This document shows, in pieces, positions 17,944 through 25,990 of a DNA stretch of 64,000 nucleotides (positions are counted from its first letter, which is position 1; each line of letters opens with the position of its first letter). The notes below the pieces were generated by a model. That model made no database searches. It was not told where the DNA came from and saw only the letters and a list, made by a program, of their open reading frames with translations. Both the position numbers and the translations under genes were made by a program. The DNA comes from Bacteroidia bacterium (GTDB lineage Bacteria; Bacteroidota; Bacteroidia; Cytophagales; Cyclobacteriaceae), in assembly GCA_030425425.1 (NCBI GenBank), contig JAUIAO010000008.1, positions 82,277 to 146,276 of the forward strand. Direction: 5' to 3'.

Positions 17944-19176
17944 TCACTCTAGCTTCATTAGAGATTTTTCATTAGGTACAGTGCTTGGTTTCTCTAAAGC
18001 TAAGTAGAAAGCTTTTCTATCATCCACCACATTGGTGACTGGATGAGATGATGTACGAAATGGTCCCAAACCAAAATAGTAATTATCAAAATACATTAAA
18101 GTTCCAGTAATGAAATCATCGTGACTTTCATTTCTCAAATTGCCTTTGACAGTCTGCTGTGGTATCCATTTTTGCAAAATGTAATCATGGATTTCTGCGG
18201 ACAACATGATGTCATCCCACTCTTTTTGTCTGGTCACAGGTCCTGCATAGATAGATTTACTTTTGCCTAAGGCACGATGTTTCAAGATCCAACGATCTTT
18301 ACAATCCTTTGCGTCTTTCCATTCCTCTGATTCTGGTAAATAATTATAAGTGGGTATAAGGAAAGGTTTCAGAAATGCACGTTCTTCAATGGTCAATAAG
18401 TCCTGTTGAATTTGTTCATTGTATAAGACAGAGAAGAATCGCTTGTCATGAATAAGTAGCACTGTCCTGAAATCATTAATGAGGTGACATTCTGAGAGAA
18501 CTTTTAAAGTTTCCTTATCTAATTGGACAATTTCGTCCAATGTTAGTTCTGATATAACGAATGCTTTTTTCAGATATTGATGATGTGATGAAAGTTCACT
18601 CCATATTATTTCCCTAACTTCAAGTCCGGCATCCAGAAATATTCCTTTAAAAACCCTTGAAGAGTTCTTTAGATCACTGCCCTTAAGAATTATAATTTGC
18701 CTTTTGTCACCGATCAAATGTGAAAGATGTGTAAAGATGTTTTCGTATTCATTCAGCATTGGCTGAACGCCTGTATTAGACAGAACAAATTCTTTCGAAA
18801 ACTCATGAAAAACAGATGATTCGAATACCGAATTTAGTGAAAATCTACAGGTGATTTCGATCAGTTTTTCATGCCCCTGATTGTCATAAACGAAATCAGT
18901 CCTGTATGTCCCAGGAGAATAACTATCGCTATTATTAAACACCTCTATCACTTGGAGTTCATTGGTGTTTAGCGGCATGGCTGATTGATATTTTGCCAAA
19001 TAGTTAGTGACGAATCCAGCAATAAACTTAAACATGATTTGTTGGAGTCTTTCTAATTTGTCATTGCGATTTTTGGATATCACTATTGGGTAGTCAAAAA
19101 GCCAATTTCTAAAATACTCCTTTTTGTCCGCTACAAATCCCCAAGTCGCCTTCTTCAGTTTATCTTGCATGTGCAT
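17944..19176 (-). CDS. ATP-grasp-like protein of unknown function
   Basis: About 410 residues from ATG 19176 (the frame is open to 19209). The order of motifs recalls glutathionylspermidine-synthase-type ATP-grasp ligases: an N-terminal acceptor-side segment YRTDFVYDNQGHEKLIEITCR, then WILKHRALGKSKSIYAGP (possible ATP-binding lysines), DYILQKWIPQ, and GTLMYFDNYYFGLGPFRTS (candidate metal/phosphate region). I recognise these only by pattern, so the family is tentative. It is on the minus strand between the exosortase genes (113 bp downstream) and a small ORF, inside the + strand glycan locus. It could ligate an amino acid or peptide to an acceptor. Confidence 0.5.
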   Translation of the reverse strand: MHMQDKLKKATWGFVADKKEYFRNWLFDYPIVISKNRNDKLERLQQIMFKFIAGFVTNYLAKYQSAMPLNTNELQVIEVFNNSDSYSPGTYRTDFVYDNQGHEKLIEITCRFSLNSVFESSVFHEFSKEFVLSNTGVQPMLNEYENIFTHLSHLIGDKRQIIILKGSDLKNSSRVFKGIFLDAGLEVREIIWSELSSHHQYLKKAFVISELTLDEIVQLDKETLKVLSECHLINDFRTVLLIHDKRFFSVLYNEQIQQDLLTIEERAFLKPFLIPTYNYLPESEEWKDAKDCKDRWILKHRALGKSKSIYAGPVTRQKEWDDIMLSAEIHDYILQKWIPQQTVKGNLRNESHDDFITGTLMYFDNYYFGLGPFRTSSHPVTNVVDDRKAFYLALEKPSTVPNEKSLMKLE

Positions 19177-19379
19177 TGCCGAGCCTTTTTTTATTTCTGT
19201 AATACCCAAAGCACAGGGTAGTATGTCCTGTTTTGGTAATCTGGGTTTCCCTGACTTTCTTCACCTGAAACTCTGTTATAGCCAATGATAATTTGCTAGC
19301 CATTTTCTTTGATTGATGGTTTATATTAGATTTCCTTATCCTGCATATGAAGATTAAAGTCATTCTTTCTTTATGGAAA

Positions 19380-19673
19380 TTATTCGGCGAGCTTCCATAA
19401 ATAAGCTTCATATGAATAAAATTTACTTGTCCTTTTTTCAATGTAAGTGGATACTATATGTTTTCCCTGTTCGTCAATAAAGTCAAACAGTCCATTCACA
19501 TTTTTGATTCTTGCTTCGCAGAATTTTATCAGGCTATTGCAAAAAATCCAATTTTGACGGTTTTCGATTAAGTAAAGAAGACTTATATCTATGGTCACGT
19601 CTTGAAAAGGAATCCATGCTATAATCATTTTGCCTGTAGAGGGTTTTATTGAGAGATTGCTAATTTCAATCAA
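19380..19673 (-). CDS. Small hypothetical protein upstream of ATP-grasp-like gene
   Basis: 97 residues, starting at TTG 19673 (no ATG upstream before a stop; an ATG at residue 15 is the alternative). No recognised domain; soluble, with a natural-looking composition (aromatic and hydrophobic core residues). It lies on the same strand 203 bp upstream of the ATP-grasp-like gene and diverges from the sulfotransferase. It may be a real small protein, a remnant, or chance. Confidence 0.35.
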   Translation of the reverse strand: MIEISNLSIKPSTGKMIIAWIPFQDVTIDISLLYLIENRQNWIFCNSLIKFCEARIKNVNGLFDFIDEQGKHIVSTYIEKRTSKFYSYEAYLWKLAE

Positions 19674-19821
19674 ATGTGTAAAGCTAACTCTTGTCTGCGC
19701 ACGAATTCAAACTCAATTAGGATAAATCTTCAGTTGAGTTTGATCTGATTGGTTAAACATGTTTTCGATTTTCATTTTGTTTATAGAATATTGTAATTCC
19801 AAATCAGATATTTTTGCTCCG

Positions 19822-20505
19822 ATGAAGATAAAGCCTCATTCTCGCAAAATTCTCACAAGATTAAAAGCATTTAGACATAGAAAATCTCAAAAGATTATTT
19901 GCATTGGTAAGAATAAAACCGGAACAACTTCTATCAGTGCATTGCTCAAGCAATTGGGATATGTTGTGGCGCCACAAGAACCTGCTGAATTACTTGTGCA
20001 TGATTGGTATAAGAGGGATTTCCGGAAGATCATTGATTATGTGAAGAATTATGGAGAGGCATTTCAAGACATTCCTTTTAGCCTGGAGGAGACTTACGAA
20101 CACCTGGACAAAGCATTTCCTACGGCAAAGTTTATTTTAACCATACGGGACTCCCCGGAGCAATGGTATCAATCTCTTACGAAATTTCATGGTTTGCAAT
20201 TCGGCAAAGGTGGTCGACTTCCAACCAAGGATGATCTCATGAATGCTACATACAGATATCGAGGTTTTGCATGGGAGGTGAACCGAATGCTTCACAATAC
20301 ACCTGAAGAAGAGCCTTATCAAAAAGAAAGACTGATTGAAGCTTATCATCGATACAATCAAAATGTTATTGACTATTTTGAAGGTAAAGATGATAAGCTT
20401 TTGGTTGTAAACCTTGCATCATCTGATGCACTGACCAAAATACTTGCTTTTTTGAACAAAACAGGAGAGTTGGCCCAAATGCCCTGGGAAAACAAGACGC
20501 TATAG
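19822..20505 (+). CDS. Sulfotransferase family protein
   Basis: PAPS-dependent sulfotransferase fold: GKNKTGTTSISALLKQLGY (residues 29-47) is the 5'-phosphosulfate binding loop, and KFILTIRDSPEQWYQSL holds the 3'-phosphate-binding Arg and Ser (R-D-x6-S pattern). 227 residues from ATG 19822; the frame is open to 19759 but that extension is AT-rich and hydrophobic. It probably sulfates a sugar of the surface glycan, using PAPS whose precursor is made by CysDN at the left of the window, with CysQ removing PAP. Protein or lipid acceptors cannot be excluded. Confidence 0.8.
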   Translation: MKIKPHSRKILTRLKAFRHRKSQKIICIGKNKTGTTSISALLKQLGYVVAPQEPAELLVHDWYKRDFRKIIDYVKNYGEAFQDIPFSLEETYEHLDKAFPTAKFILTIRDSPEQWYQSLTKFHGLQFGKGGRLPTKDDLMNATYRYRGFAWEVNRMLHNTPEEEPYQKERLIEAYHRYNQNVIDYFEGKDDKLLVVNLASSDALTKILAFLNKTGELAQMPWENKTL

Positions 20506-20544
20506 CTTATTTATTAGTTTTCATAAATTTATGTCGATTCTATT

Positions 20545-21990
20545 ATGAGCTTTAAAAACCAGGTTGCGTCAGGACTGAAATGGAATATCCTAGATACAGT
20601 AGCTGTGAAGGGGTTTGGCTTCCTCGTGATATTACTGTTGACCAGACTCTTATCACCGGATGACTTTGGGGTTATCAGTATTGTTACTGTGTTCATAACG
20701 ATAGGCACTGCTATAGTTGATGGCGGACTTGGGGTCTCTCTAATTAGAGATGATGAAGTGAACCAAGAAGATTTCTCCACGGTTTTCATAAGTAATCTTG
20801 GGCTCGGCATATTATTGTATGTGCTATTATTCTTTCTTGCACCAGCCGTTTCTTGGTTCTATGAAAGACCTGAAATCACACTGTTGATCAGAGTATTGGG
20901 CCTTAATTTCATCATTATGAGCTTTTCGGTTGTTCAAAACAACCTTTTGATGAAAGAAATGGACTTTAAGAAACTTACATTTGCCGCTTTACCAGGGACT
21001 TTAATTGGTGGTATTCTTGGAGTGAGCATGGCATATTCGGGATATGGAGTGTGGAGTTTGGTGGTCATGCAGTTGGTTACTCAGCTCATGAAAAGTATAG
21101 TGGTATGGGTCATTTCCAAGTGGCGATTTCCTATGGTTTTTTCTAAATTAAAGTTTTATCGACATTTTTCATTTGGTTATCGTTTGGTATTGTCCAATGT
21201 GCTTTCCTTAGTATTTGCTGAATTATATGCGCTATTAATTGGAAAACGTTTTTCGGTAGTCATATTGGGATATTATAACCGCGCCAAAACATTCACTCAA
21301 TTTCCAGTATCTATGGTGGGAATGGTGATAAGCAAAGTTTCCTATCCCATGCTGTCTTCACTGAAAAATGAACCTGGATCTGTCTTGGTCTATTACCAAA
21401 AAATAATTCGTAGTGCCTTTTTTTTGCTCGGAGGCATAATGGTAACATTATTTGTTACTGCAGATCCACTTTTCAATTGGCTCTTTACAAAAGAATGGGC
21501 ACCATTTATTCCATTTTTTAAAATATTGTGTATTTCAGCGGTATTGATACCCATTCATGAAATAAACCTGAATGTATTTAAGGTATTTAACCGCACGGAT
21601 CTTTTGCTAAAGGTGGAAATAGTGAAAAAAATATTCATATTAATTGTTTTTATAATAGGGTATTTAAAAGGAATGGACTCCCTGCTCTTAGCTATTGTAT
21701 TTTTCAGCTATGTAGCACTATTTGTAAATAGCTATTATGCTGGGAGATTGATTCAATATGATACCATTACGCAATTGAGACATATGCTGCCTACATTTAT
21801 TGTATCCGTATTGACCTCTTTTATCATGTTCCTTATTTCTCGATATTTTGAGAATTCAATGTTGGTTCTTCAGGTAATTTTGCTGGGCCTTCTAGCAATG
21901 ATGTTTTATATTTCTCTGAGCATTATTGTACAAAATAGAGGTATGTACGAATTTATAGATTTAGTTTTTACCGTTTTAAAGAGAAAGTGA
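20545..21990 (+). CDS. Polysaccharide flippase, WzxC-like (MOP superfamily)
   Basis: 481 residues with about 12-14 transmembrane segments; the N terminus GLKWNILDTVAVKGFGF followed by LLTRLLSPDDFGVISI is typical of the WzxC/TuaB branch (PF13440/PF01943). Second flippase of the locus, distinct from 7,058-8,362, suggesting that two lipid-linked units are moved. The aminotransferase gene follows 26 nt downstream. Confidence 0.87.
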   Translation: MSFKNQVASGLKWNILDTVAVKGFGFLVILLLTRLLSPDDFGVISIVTVFITIGTAIVDGGLGVSLIRDDEVNQEDFSTVFISNLGLGILLYVLLFFLAPAVSWFYERPEITLLIRVLGLNFIIMSFSVVQNNLLMKEMDFKKLTFAALPGTLIGGILGVSMAYSGYGVWSLVVMQLVTQLMKSIVVWVISKWRFPMVFSKLKFYRHFSFGYRLVLSNVLSLVFAELYALLIGKRFSVVILGYYNRAKTFTQFPVSMVGMVISKVSYPMLSSLKNEPGSVLVYYQKIIRSAFFLLGGIMVTLFVTADPLFNWLFTKEWAPFIPFFKILCISAVLIPIHEINLNVFKVFNRTDLLLKVEIVKKIFILIVFIIGYLKGMDSLLLAIVFFSYVALFVNSYYAGRLIQYDTITQLRHMLPTFIVSVLTSFIMFLISRYFENSMLVLQVILLGLLAMMFYISLSIIVQNRGMYEFIDLVFTVLKRK

Positions 21991-22016
21991 AAATACAACG
22001 AAGCAATTAATCAAAA

Positions 22017-23096
22017 ATGAGAATTGATGTTACTAAGCCATACTTGCCTGATTCTGATGCCTATAAAAATTACATTAATCAGATCTGGGAAAGTGGCTGG
22101 CTTACCAATGGGGGAAATTTGCTTCAAAAGTTAACTACTGAGTTGACCACTTTTTTGGGTGTGGAAGATTTGGTATTAATGTCCAATGGTACCATTCCAA
22201 TCCAGATGGCTTTATTTAATCTGGCAAATGAAGGAGATGTAATTACAACTCCATTTAGCTATGTAGCTACTACTTCCAGCATACTGTGGCAAAGTTGTAA
22301 ACCCGTATTTGTAGATATTGATCCCAAATATTTTACAATCGATGAATTGAAAATTGAGGATGCAATTACGCCCAAAACTACGGCCATATTAGCGACCCAT
22401 GTTTTCGGAAACCCTTGCAATATTGAGGTTTTGCAGGAAATAGCGTCCCGACATAATTTGTCACTTATTTTTGATGCAGCTCATTGTTTTGGCGTAAACT
22501 ACAGGGGTCAATCCATATTTAACTACGGAGATGTAAGCACCTGTAGTTTTCACGCTACTAAAGTGTTTCACACGGTAGAGGGAGGAGCAGCAATTTCAAC
22601 TAATACGGAACTGCTCCAAAAGATATCTTATAACATACATTTCGGTCATAAAGGACCTTATGATTTTTTTGGAATAGGTATAAATGGTAAGATGTCCGAG
22701 CTTCATGCTGCTATGGGCCTATCAGTTCTGCCAAAGATGACAGCTGTCATAAATGATCGTCAGAGAATAGTTGAACAGTATAAAACGGAGCTCGCTGAGT
22801 TACCTTTAGGTTTTATCAATATTCGACAGGGTACAAAATGGAATTTCAGCTACTTCCCGATTACGTTTGAAACCGAAGACAGACTAACAAAAACGGTTTC
22901 AGATTTAAATGAGAAATACATTTTTCCAAGAAGGTATTTTTATCCCTCTTTGAACACGATTCACTACATCAATGGAGACAAAATGCCTATATCAGAGGAT
23001 ATTAGTAGTCGTGTATTGTGTCTGCCATTATTTTTTGGTCTTGATCCTGATGATATATCCAGAATATGTCAGATTATTAAAAATTCGCTTAAATAA
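22017..23096 (+). CDS. DegT/DnrJ/EryC1/StrS aminotransferase
   Basis: PLP-dependent sugar aminotransferase converting a keto-nucleotide-sugar to an amino sugar. Conserved points: the substrate-channel SGWLTNGG near residue 26, MSNGT near 56-60, FDAAHCFG with the PLP-ring aspartate Asp153, and the Schiff-base lysine Lys182 in SFHATKVFHTVEGG. 359 residues, full length. A WbqC gene follows 12 nt downstream, a recurrent pairing in O-antigen loci. Confidence 0.88.
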   Translation: MRIDVTKPYLPDSDAYKNYINQIWESGWLTNGGNLLQKLTTELTTFLGVEDLVLMSNGTIPIQMALFNLANEGDVITTPFSYVATTSSILWQSCKPVFVDIDPKYFTIDELKIEDAITPKTTAILATHVFGNPCNIEVLQEIASRHNLSLIFDAAHCFGVNYRGQSIFNYGDVSTCSFHATKVFHTVEGGAAISTNTELLQKISYNIHFGHKGPYDFFGIGINGKMSELHAAMGLSVLPKMTAVINDRQRIVEQYKTELAELPLGFINIRQGTKWNFSYFPITFETEDRLTKTVSDLNEKYIFPRRYFYPSLNTIHYINGDKMPISEDISSRVLCLPLFFGLDPDDISRICQIIKNSLK

Positions 23097-23108
23097 ACTC
23101 AAAACAGT

Positions 23109-23849
23109 ATGACGTTGGGAATAATGCAAAGTTATTTTTTCCCCTATCTAGGTTACTTTTCCTTAATTGATGCAGTGGATAAAATGATGTTATATGAGCA
23201 TGTTACTTACAGAAAAAGAACTTGGGTCAACCGAAACCGATTGTTAAACAAAGGTACTGGCGAACCGACTTTTATCACAGTTCCGGTTAGTGGGATTTAC
23301 AGCAATATCTTGATGAGGGATGTACAGATAGACCAGACTTCAGGTTGGCAGAAGTCGATTAAAAATTTTTTACTTTTCAATTATCGAAAGGCCGAATACT
23401 TTGAAGAAATCTTCCAATTTGTAAGTGACCTTCTAAAGGATAATAGTACTTCTTCTTTGCATGAAATGAATGCATCTATTATCATAGCCATAAGTGTCAA
23501 ACTTGGATTAACAACAGATATAACCTATAAACATGATCAATACCTAGATTTGGAGCAAAAACTAATGTCTGAAGATGATCGAGAAATACCGATTAAACTT
23601 CAAAGAATCGCATCTGTTTGTCACGAAGAAGGAGCATCAATTTATATCAACCCTAGTGGTGGACAAGACCTCTATGACCCTGAGATGTTCTATAAATTAG
23701 GTATTTCACTTAAATTCATTTTGCCAGATTCATTCCTTTACAGCCAGTTTGGAAAGTATGAAGTGCCGAATCTTTCAATCATTGATTGTCTGATGCACAA
23801 AGGATGGATTGATACACGTGAAGCAATCAGGAAATATGATTTCAAATAG
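23109..23849 (+). CDS. WbqC-family protein
   Basis: 246 residues starting with the family's typical GIMQSYFFPYLGYFSLI, then TYRKRTWVNRNRL and, near the C terminus, YINPSGGQDLYDP and FSIIDCLMHKG-like region. WbqC-family proteins are found in O-antigen and capsule loci next to DegT aminotransferases; their reaction is not established to my knowledge. 12 nt downstream of the DegT gene, so the two probably modify the same sugar. About 200 bp of non-coding AT-rich DNA follows, without a clear hairpin. Confidence 0.85.
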   Translation: MTLGIMQSYFFPYLGYFSLIDAVDKMMLYEHVTYRKRTWVNRNRLLNKGTGEPTFITVPVSGIYSNILMRDVQIDQTSGWQKSIKNFLLFNYRKAEYFEEIFQFVSDLLKDNSTSSLHEMNASIIIAISVKLGLTTDITYKHDQYLDLEQKLMSEDDREIPIKLQRIASVCHEEGASIYINPSGGQDLYDPEMFYKLGISLKFILPDSFLYSQFGKYEVPNLSIIDCLMHKGWIDTREAIRKYDFK

Positions 23850-24053
23850 ATAAGAAATCATTTGAGAATCAATTTGTGGTTTTCACTTAAGGATGAAGAG
23901 TAGGTAAAAAACCTATTTTGTCTGATATTCTATCATCCAGAGAAATAATTGATTTGTAAGAATTATCTTGCGTAACATTTTTCACGAATCGTACACATAA
24001 GCGATAATTTCTAATTAACAGCAATTTTCACTGATCTTTCGCAAGAGCAGAAA

Positions 24054-25160
24054 ATGGAGTTAAATAAAATATCATTTGACCATATTCCATCATTTTTGAT
24101 AGGTAATAAGAGTTTTGAGTCTTTTCAGCAGAATCATCAGAAGGTACCAGTTTTAGAATTTCCAAATCGGATAGATTCCTCGTCTAAAATCCTAAGTGTT
24201 CGTTTACTGGCATATAATCATTCTAAGTACATCTCGGAATGTATAGAGGCAATTTTGAATCAAGAAACTAATTACGATTATGAAATAGTCATAGCAGAAG
24301 ATGCATCTACAGACGGTACGAGAGAAATATGCATTAAATATGCGGAGCAATATCCAGATAGAATAAGACTATTGCTGAATGATAGAAAAAACAACATGTC
24401 TATCTATGGCAAGCCTTCAGGGTTATTTAATAGTATTTATTCAAACTTCATGATCAACTCCAAATATGTTGCTATGTGCGAAGGGGATGATCTATGGTGT
24501 GATCCATTGAAAATCCAAAAATCTGTTGATTATTTAGAGAATCATTTTGATACGGTCCTGTGCTTTGGAAATTCATTGCTTTATAATACCACCAAGCCTG
24601 AAACCCAGCTAGAGAGAATGGTTCATTTTAATGAGTGTCGCACACTTACAAGTGAAGAGGTTTTGAACACTTTGTTTCAAACCTCAAATATTATATATAG
24701 GAATGGTTTGATTGATAAATACGACCCGCGAGCTCTCAATATTTTATCTGGCGATCTACTGTTAAAAGTCAAAATGAGTCAAAAAGGAAAAATCTATTTC
24801 ATTTCCGATATCAAGCCTTCTATATACAGAGTACATCAGTTTGGAAGCTATGGACCACTAGGTAAAATTAAAAAGTTGCAGATAGACATAAGTGCTTATA
24901 AATATCTCATTTCGTATATCTCCGAAGAAAATACAATGACAAACGCGCTGAAGAATAATCTTGCTTGGAGCTATCTCCGCATTATTGTTTTAACCTTATT
25001 TCAGCAAAAGCGCATTTTTCGTTCTGATATTAAAGGCTTTTATCGAACTCTTTTTGCTGCGGGACCACAGTTTTTATTTTTTTTGGTTCGACGAGTTATC
25101 CAGTTGTTAAAAAAAATTCTACCAATAAATCATGAAAGTTTTAGAACAAAATTTCGGTGA
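24054..25160 (+). CDS. Glycosyltransferase family 2
   Basis: 368 residues. The GT-A domain starts late, near residue 45: LSVRLLAYNHSKYISECIEA, then VIAEDASTDGTREI (nucleotide binding) and CEGDDLWCDPLKIQKSVDYL (the DDxWxxPxK-like segment often seen in this GT2 subgroup). The first 45 residues are an N-terminal extension of unknown role. The 3' end overlaps the start of the TauD-like gene by 29 nt, so the two are coupled. Confidence 0.85.
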   Translation: MELNKISFDHIPSFLIGNKSFESFQQNHQKVPVLEFPNRIDSSSKILSVRLLAYNHSKYISECIEAILNQETNYDYEIVIAEDASTDGTREICIKYAEQYPDRIRLLLNDRKNNMSIYGKPSGLFNSIYSNFMINSKYVAMCEGDDLWCDPLKIQKSVDYLENHFDTVLCFGNSLLYNTTKPETQLERMVHFNECRTLTSEEVLNTLFQTSNIIYRNGLIDKYDPRALNILSGDLLLKVKMSQKGKIYFISDIKPSIYRVHQFGSYGPLGKIKKLQIDISAYKYLISYISEENTMTNALKNNLAWSYLRIIVLTLFQQKRIFRSDIKGFYRTLFAAGPQFLFFLVRRVIQLLKKILPINHESFRTKFR

Positions 25161-25905
25161 ACAAGTCCGAGACATCAAGGAAAAGCTCGACAAACAAGGA
25201 TATGTTGTTTACAAAAATTGGATTAATACAACAAGCACATTAGAGGAAGCCAAAGCATCCTTTCTAGAAATATCTAAAATGGTTGGTGAGCCAATTTCAC
25301 ATGATGTTAATAATTCGATCATTTGGGATATCAAATCAAGACCGACCAGTGAGGGGGGGGTAATTACCTATTCAGAGCATTCGCATGAAGCTGAGTTGCA
25401 TACTGATAGTCAATACAGTACTTATCCAGAGGATTATTTTGGTTTATTAACTCTAAAGAGAGCAAGTTGCGGAGGAGGGTTGTCATTGATACTTACATTA
25501 GATGATATTTTGCGCGAATTACGATCTAATGCCAATGGCGAAGAAGTAGAGAGTATTTTAAGGAATAGTGATTTTCCTTTTATTATCCCTAGAGTCTTTA
25601 AGAGAAATCAAATGTCAGAAGATCCAGAATTTAATTTTGGTCCAATTCTTAGAGATAATGAGATCAGGTTTAGAGTGGACACTCTTGAGAAAAGTATCGA
25701 GCTATACCCAGAATTTTGTAGTACTCAGCAAGTAGAAGCGTATCGGTTATTAAAAAAGATTATTTTAGAATCTGCTTCGATAAAGAGGTTTTATTTAGAA
25801 GATGGTGACTTGATTTTTATTAATAATAAAACTGTTTTACACGGTAGAACTCAGTTTATGGATCAAGACAGACATCTCCTCAGAATAAGAATGAATAAAA
25901 GGTGA
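25132..25905 (+). CDS. TauD/TfdA-like Fe(II)/2-oxoglutarate dioxygenase
   Basis: 257 residues. The facial triad is visible: His90 and Asp92 in ELHTDSQY, and His237 in VLHGRTQF, with a 2-oxoglutarate-binding arginine in RHLLRIRM (about 248-253). Family members hydroxylate or desaturate small substrates, and some act on tethered intermediates. In this place it may oxidise a sugar or an amide/amino-acid side group on the glycan (inference). The gene contains an unbroken run of eight G (25353-25360, codons 74-77), a possible slippage site. It overlaps the upstream glycosyltransferase by 29 nt. Confidence 0.8.
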   Translation: MKVLEQNFGEQVRDIKEKLDKQGYVVYKNWINTTSTLEEAKASFLEISKMVGEPISHDVNNSIIWDIKSRPTSEGGVITYSEHSHEAELHTDSQYSTYPEDYFGLLTLKRASCGGGLSLILTLDDILRELRSNANGEEVESILRNSDFPFIIPRVFKRNQMSEDPEFNFGPILRDNEIRFRVDTLEKSIELYPEFCSTQQVEAYRLLKKIILESASIKRFYLEDGDLIFINNKTVLHGRTQFMDQDRHLLRIRMNKR

Positions 25906-25963
25906 GTCCTCTTGTTTTTATGAAATGTGCAATAATTGTGAGTGTTTGTCAGTCTTGATTCAT

Positions 25964-25971
25964 TAAATTTG
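25964..25971 (+). promoter_or_regulatory. -7 promoter element before WcaJ-like gene
   Basis: TAAATTTG matches TAnnTTTG exactly, 20 nt before the ATG at 25991. A TTG lies 15 nt upstream of it, slightly closer than usual. Confidence 0.45.
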
Positions 25972-25990
25972 CTATTCTATTAACTAATTG

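Noticed and set aside
19160..19441. 93-codon minus-strand ORF between the ATP-grasp-like gene and the small ORF
   Set aside because: Overlaps both neighbours in another frame, with a basic, low-complexity translation; no support.
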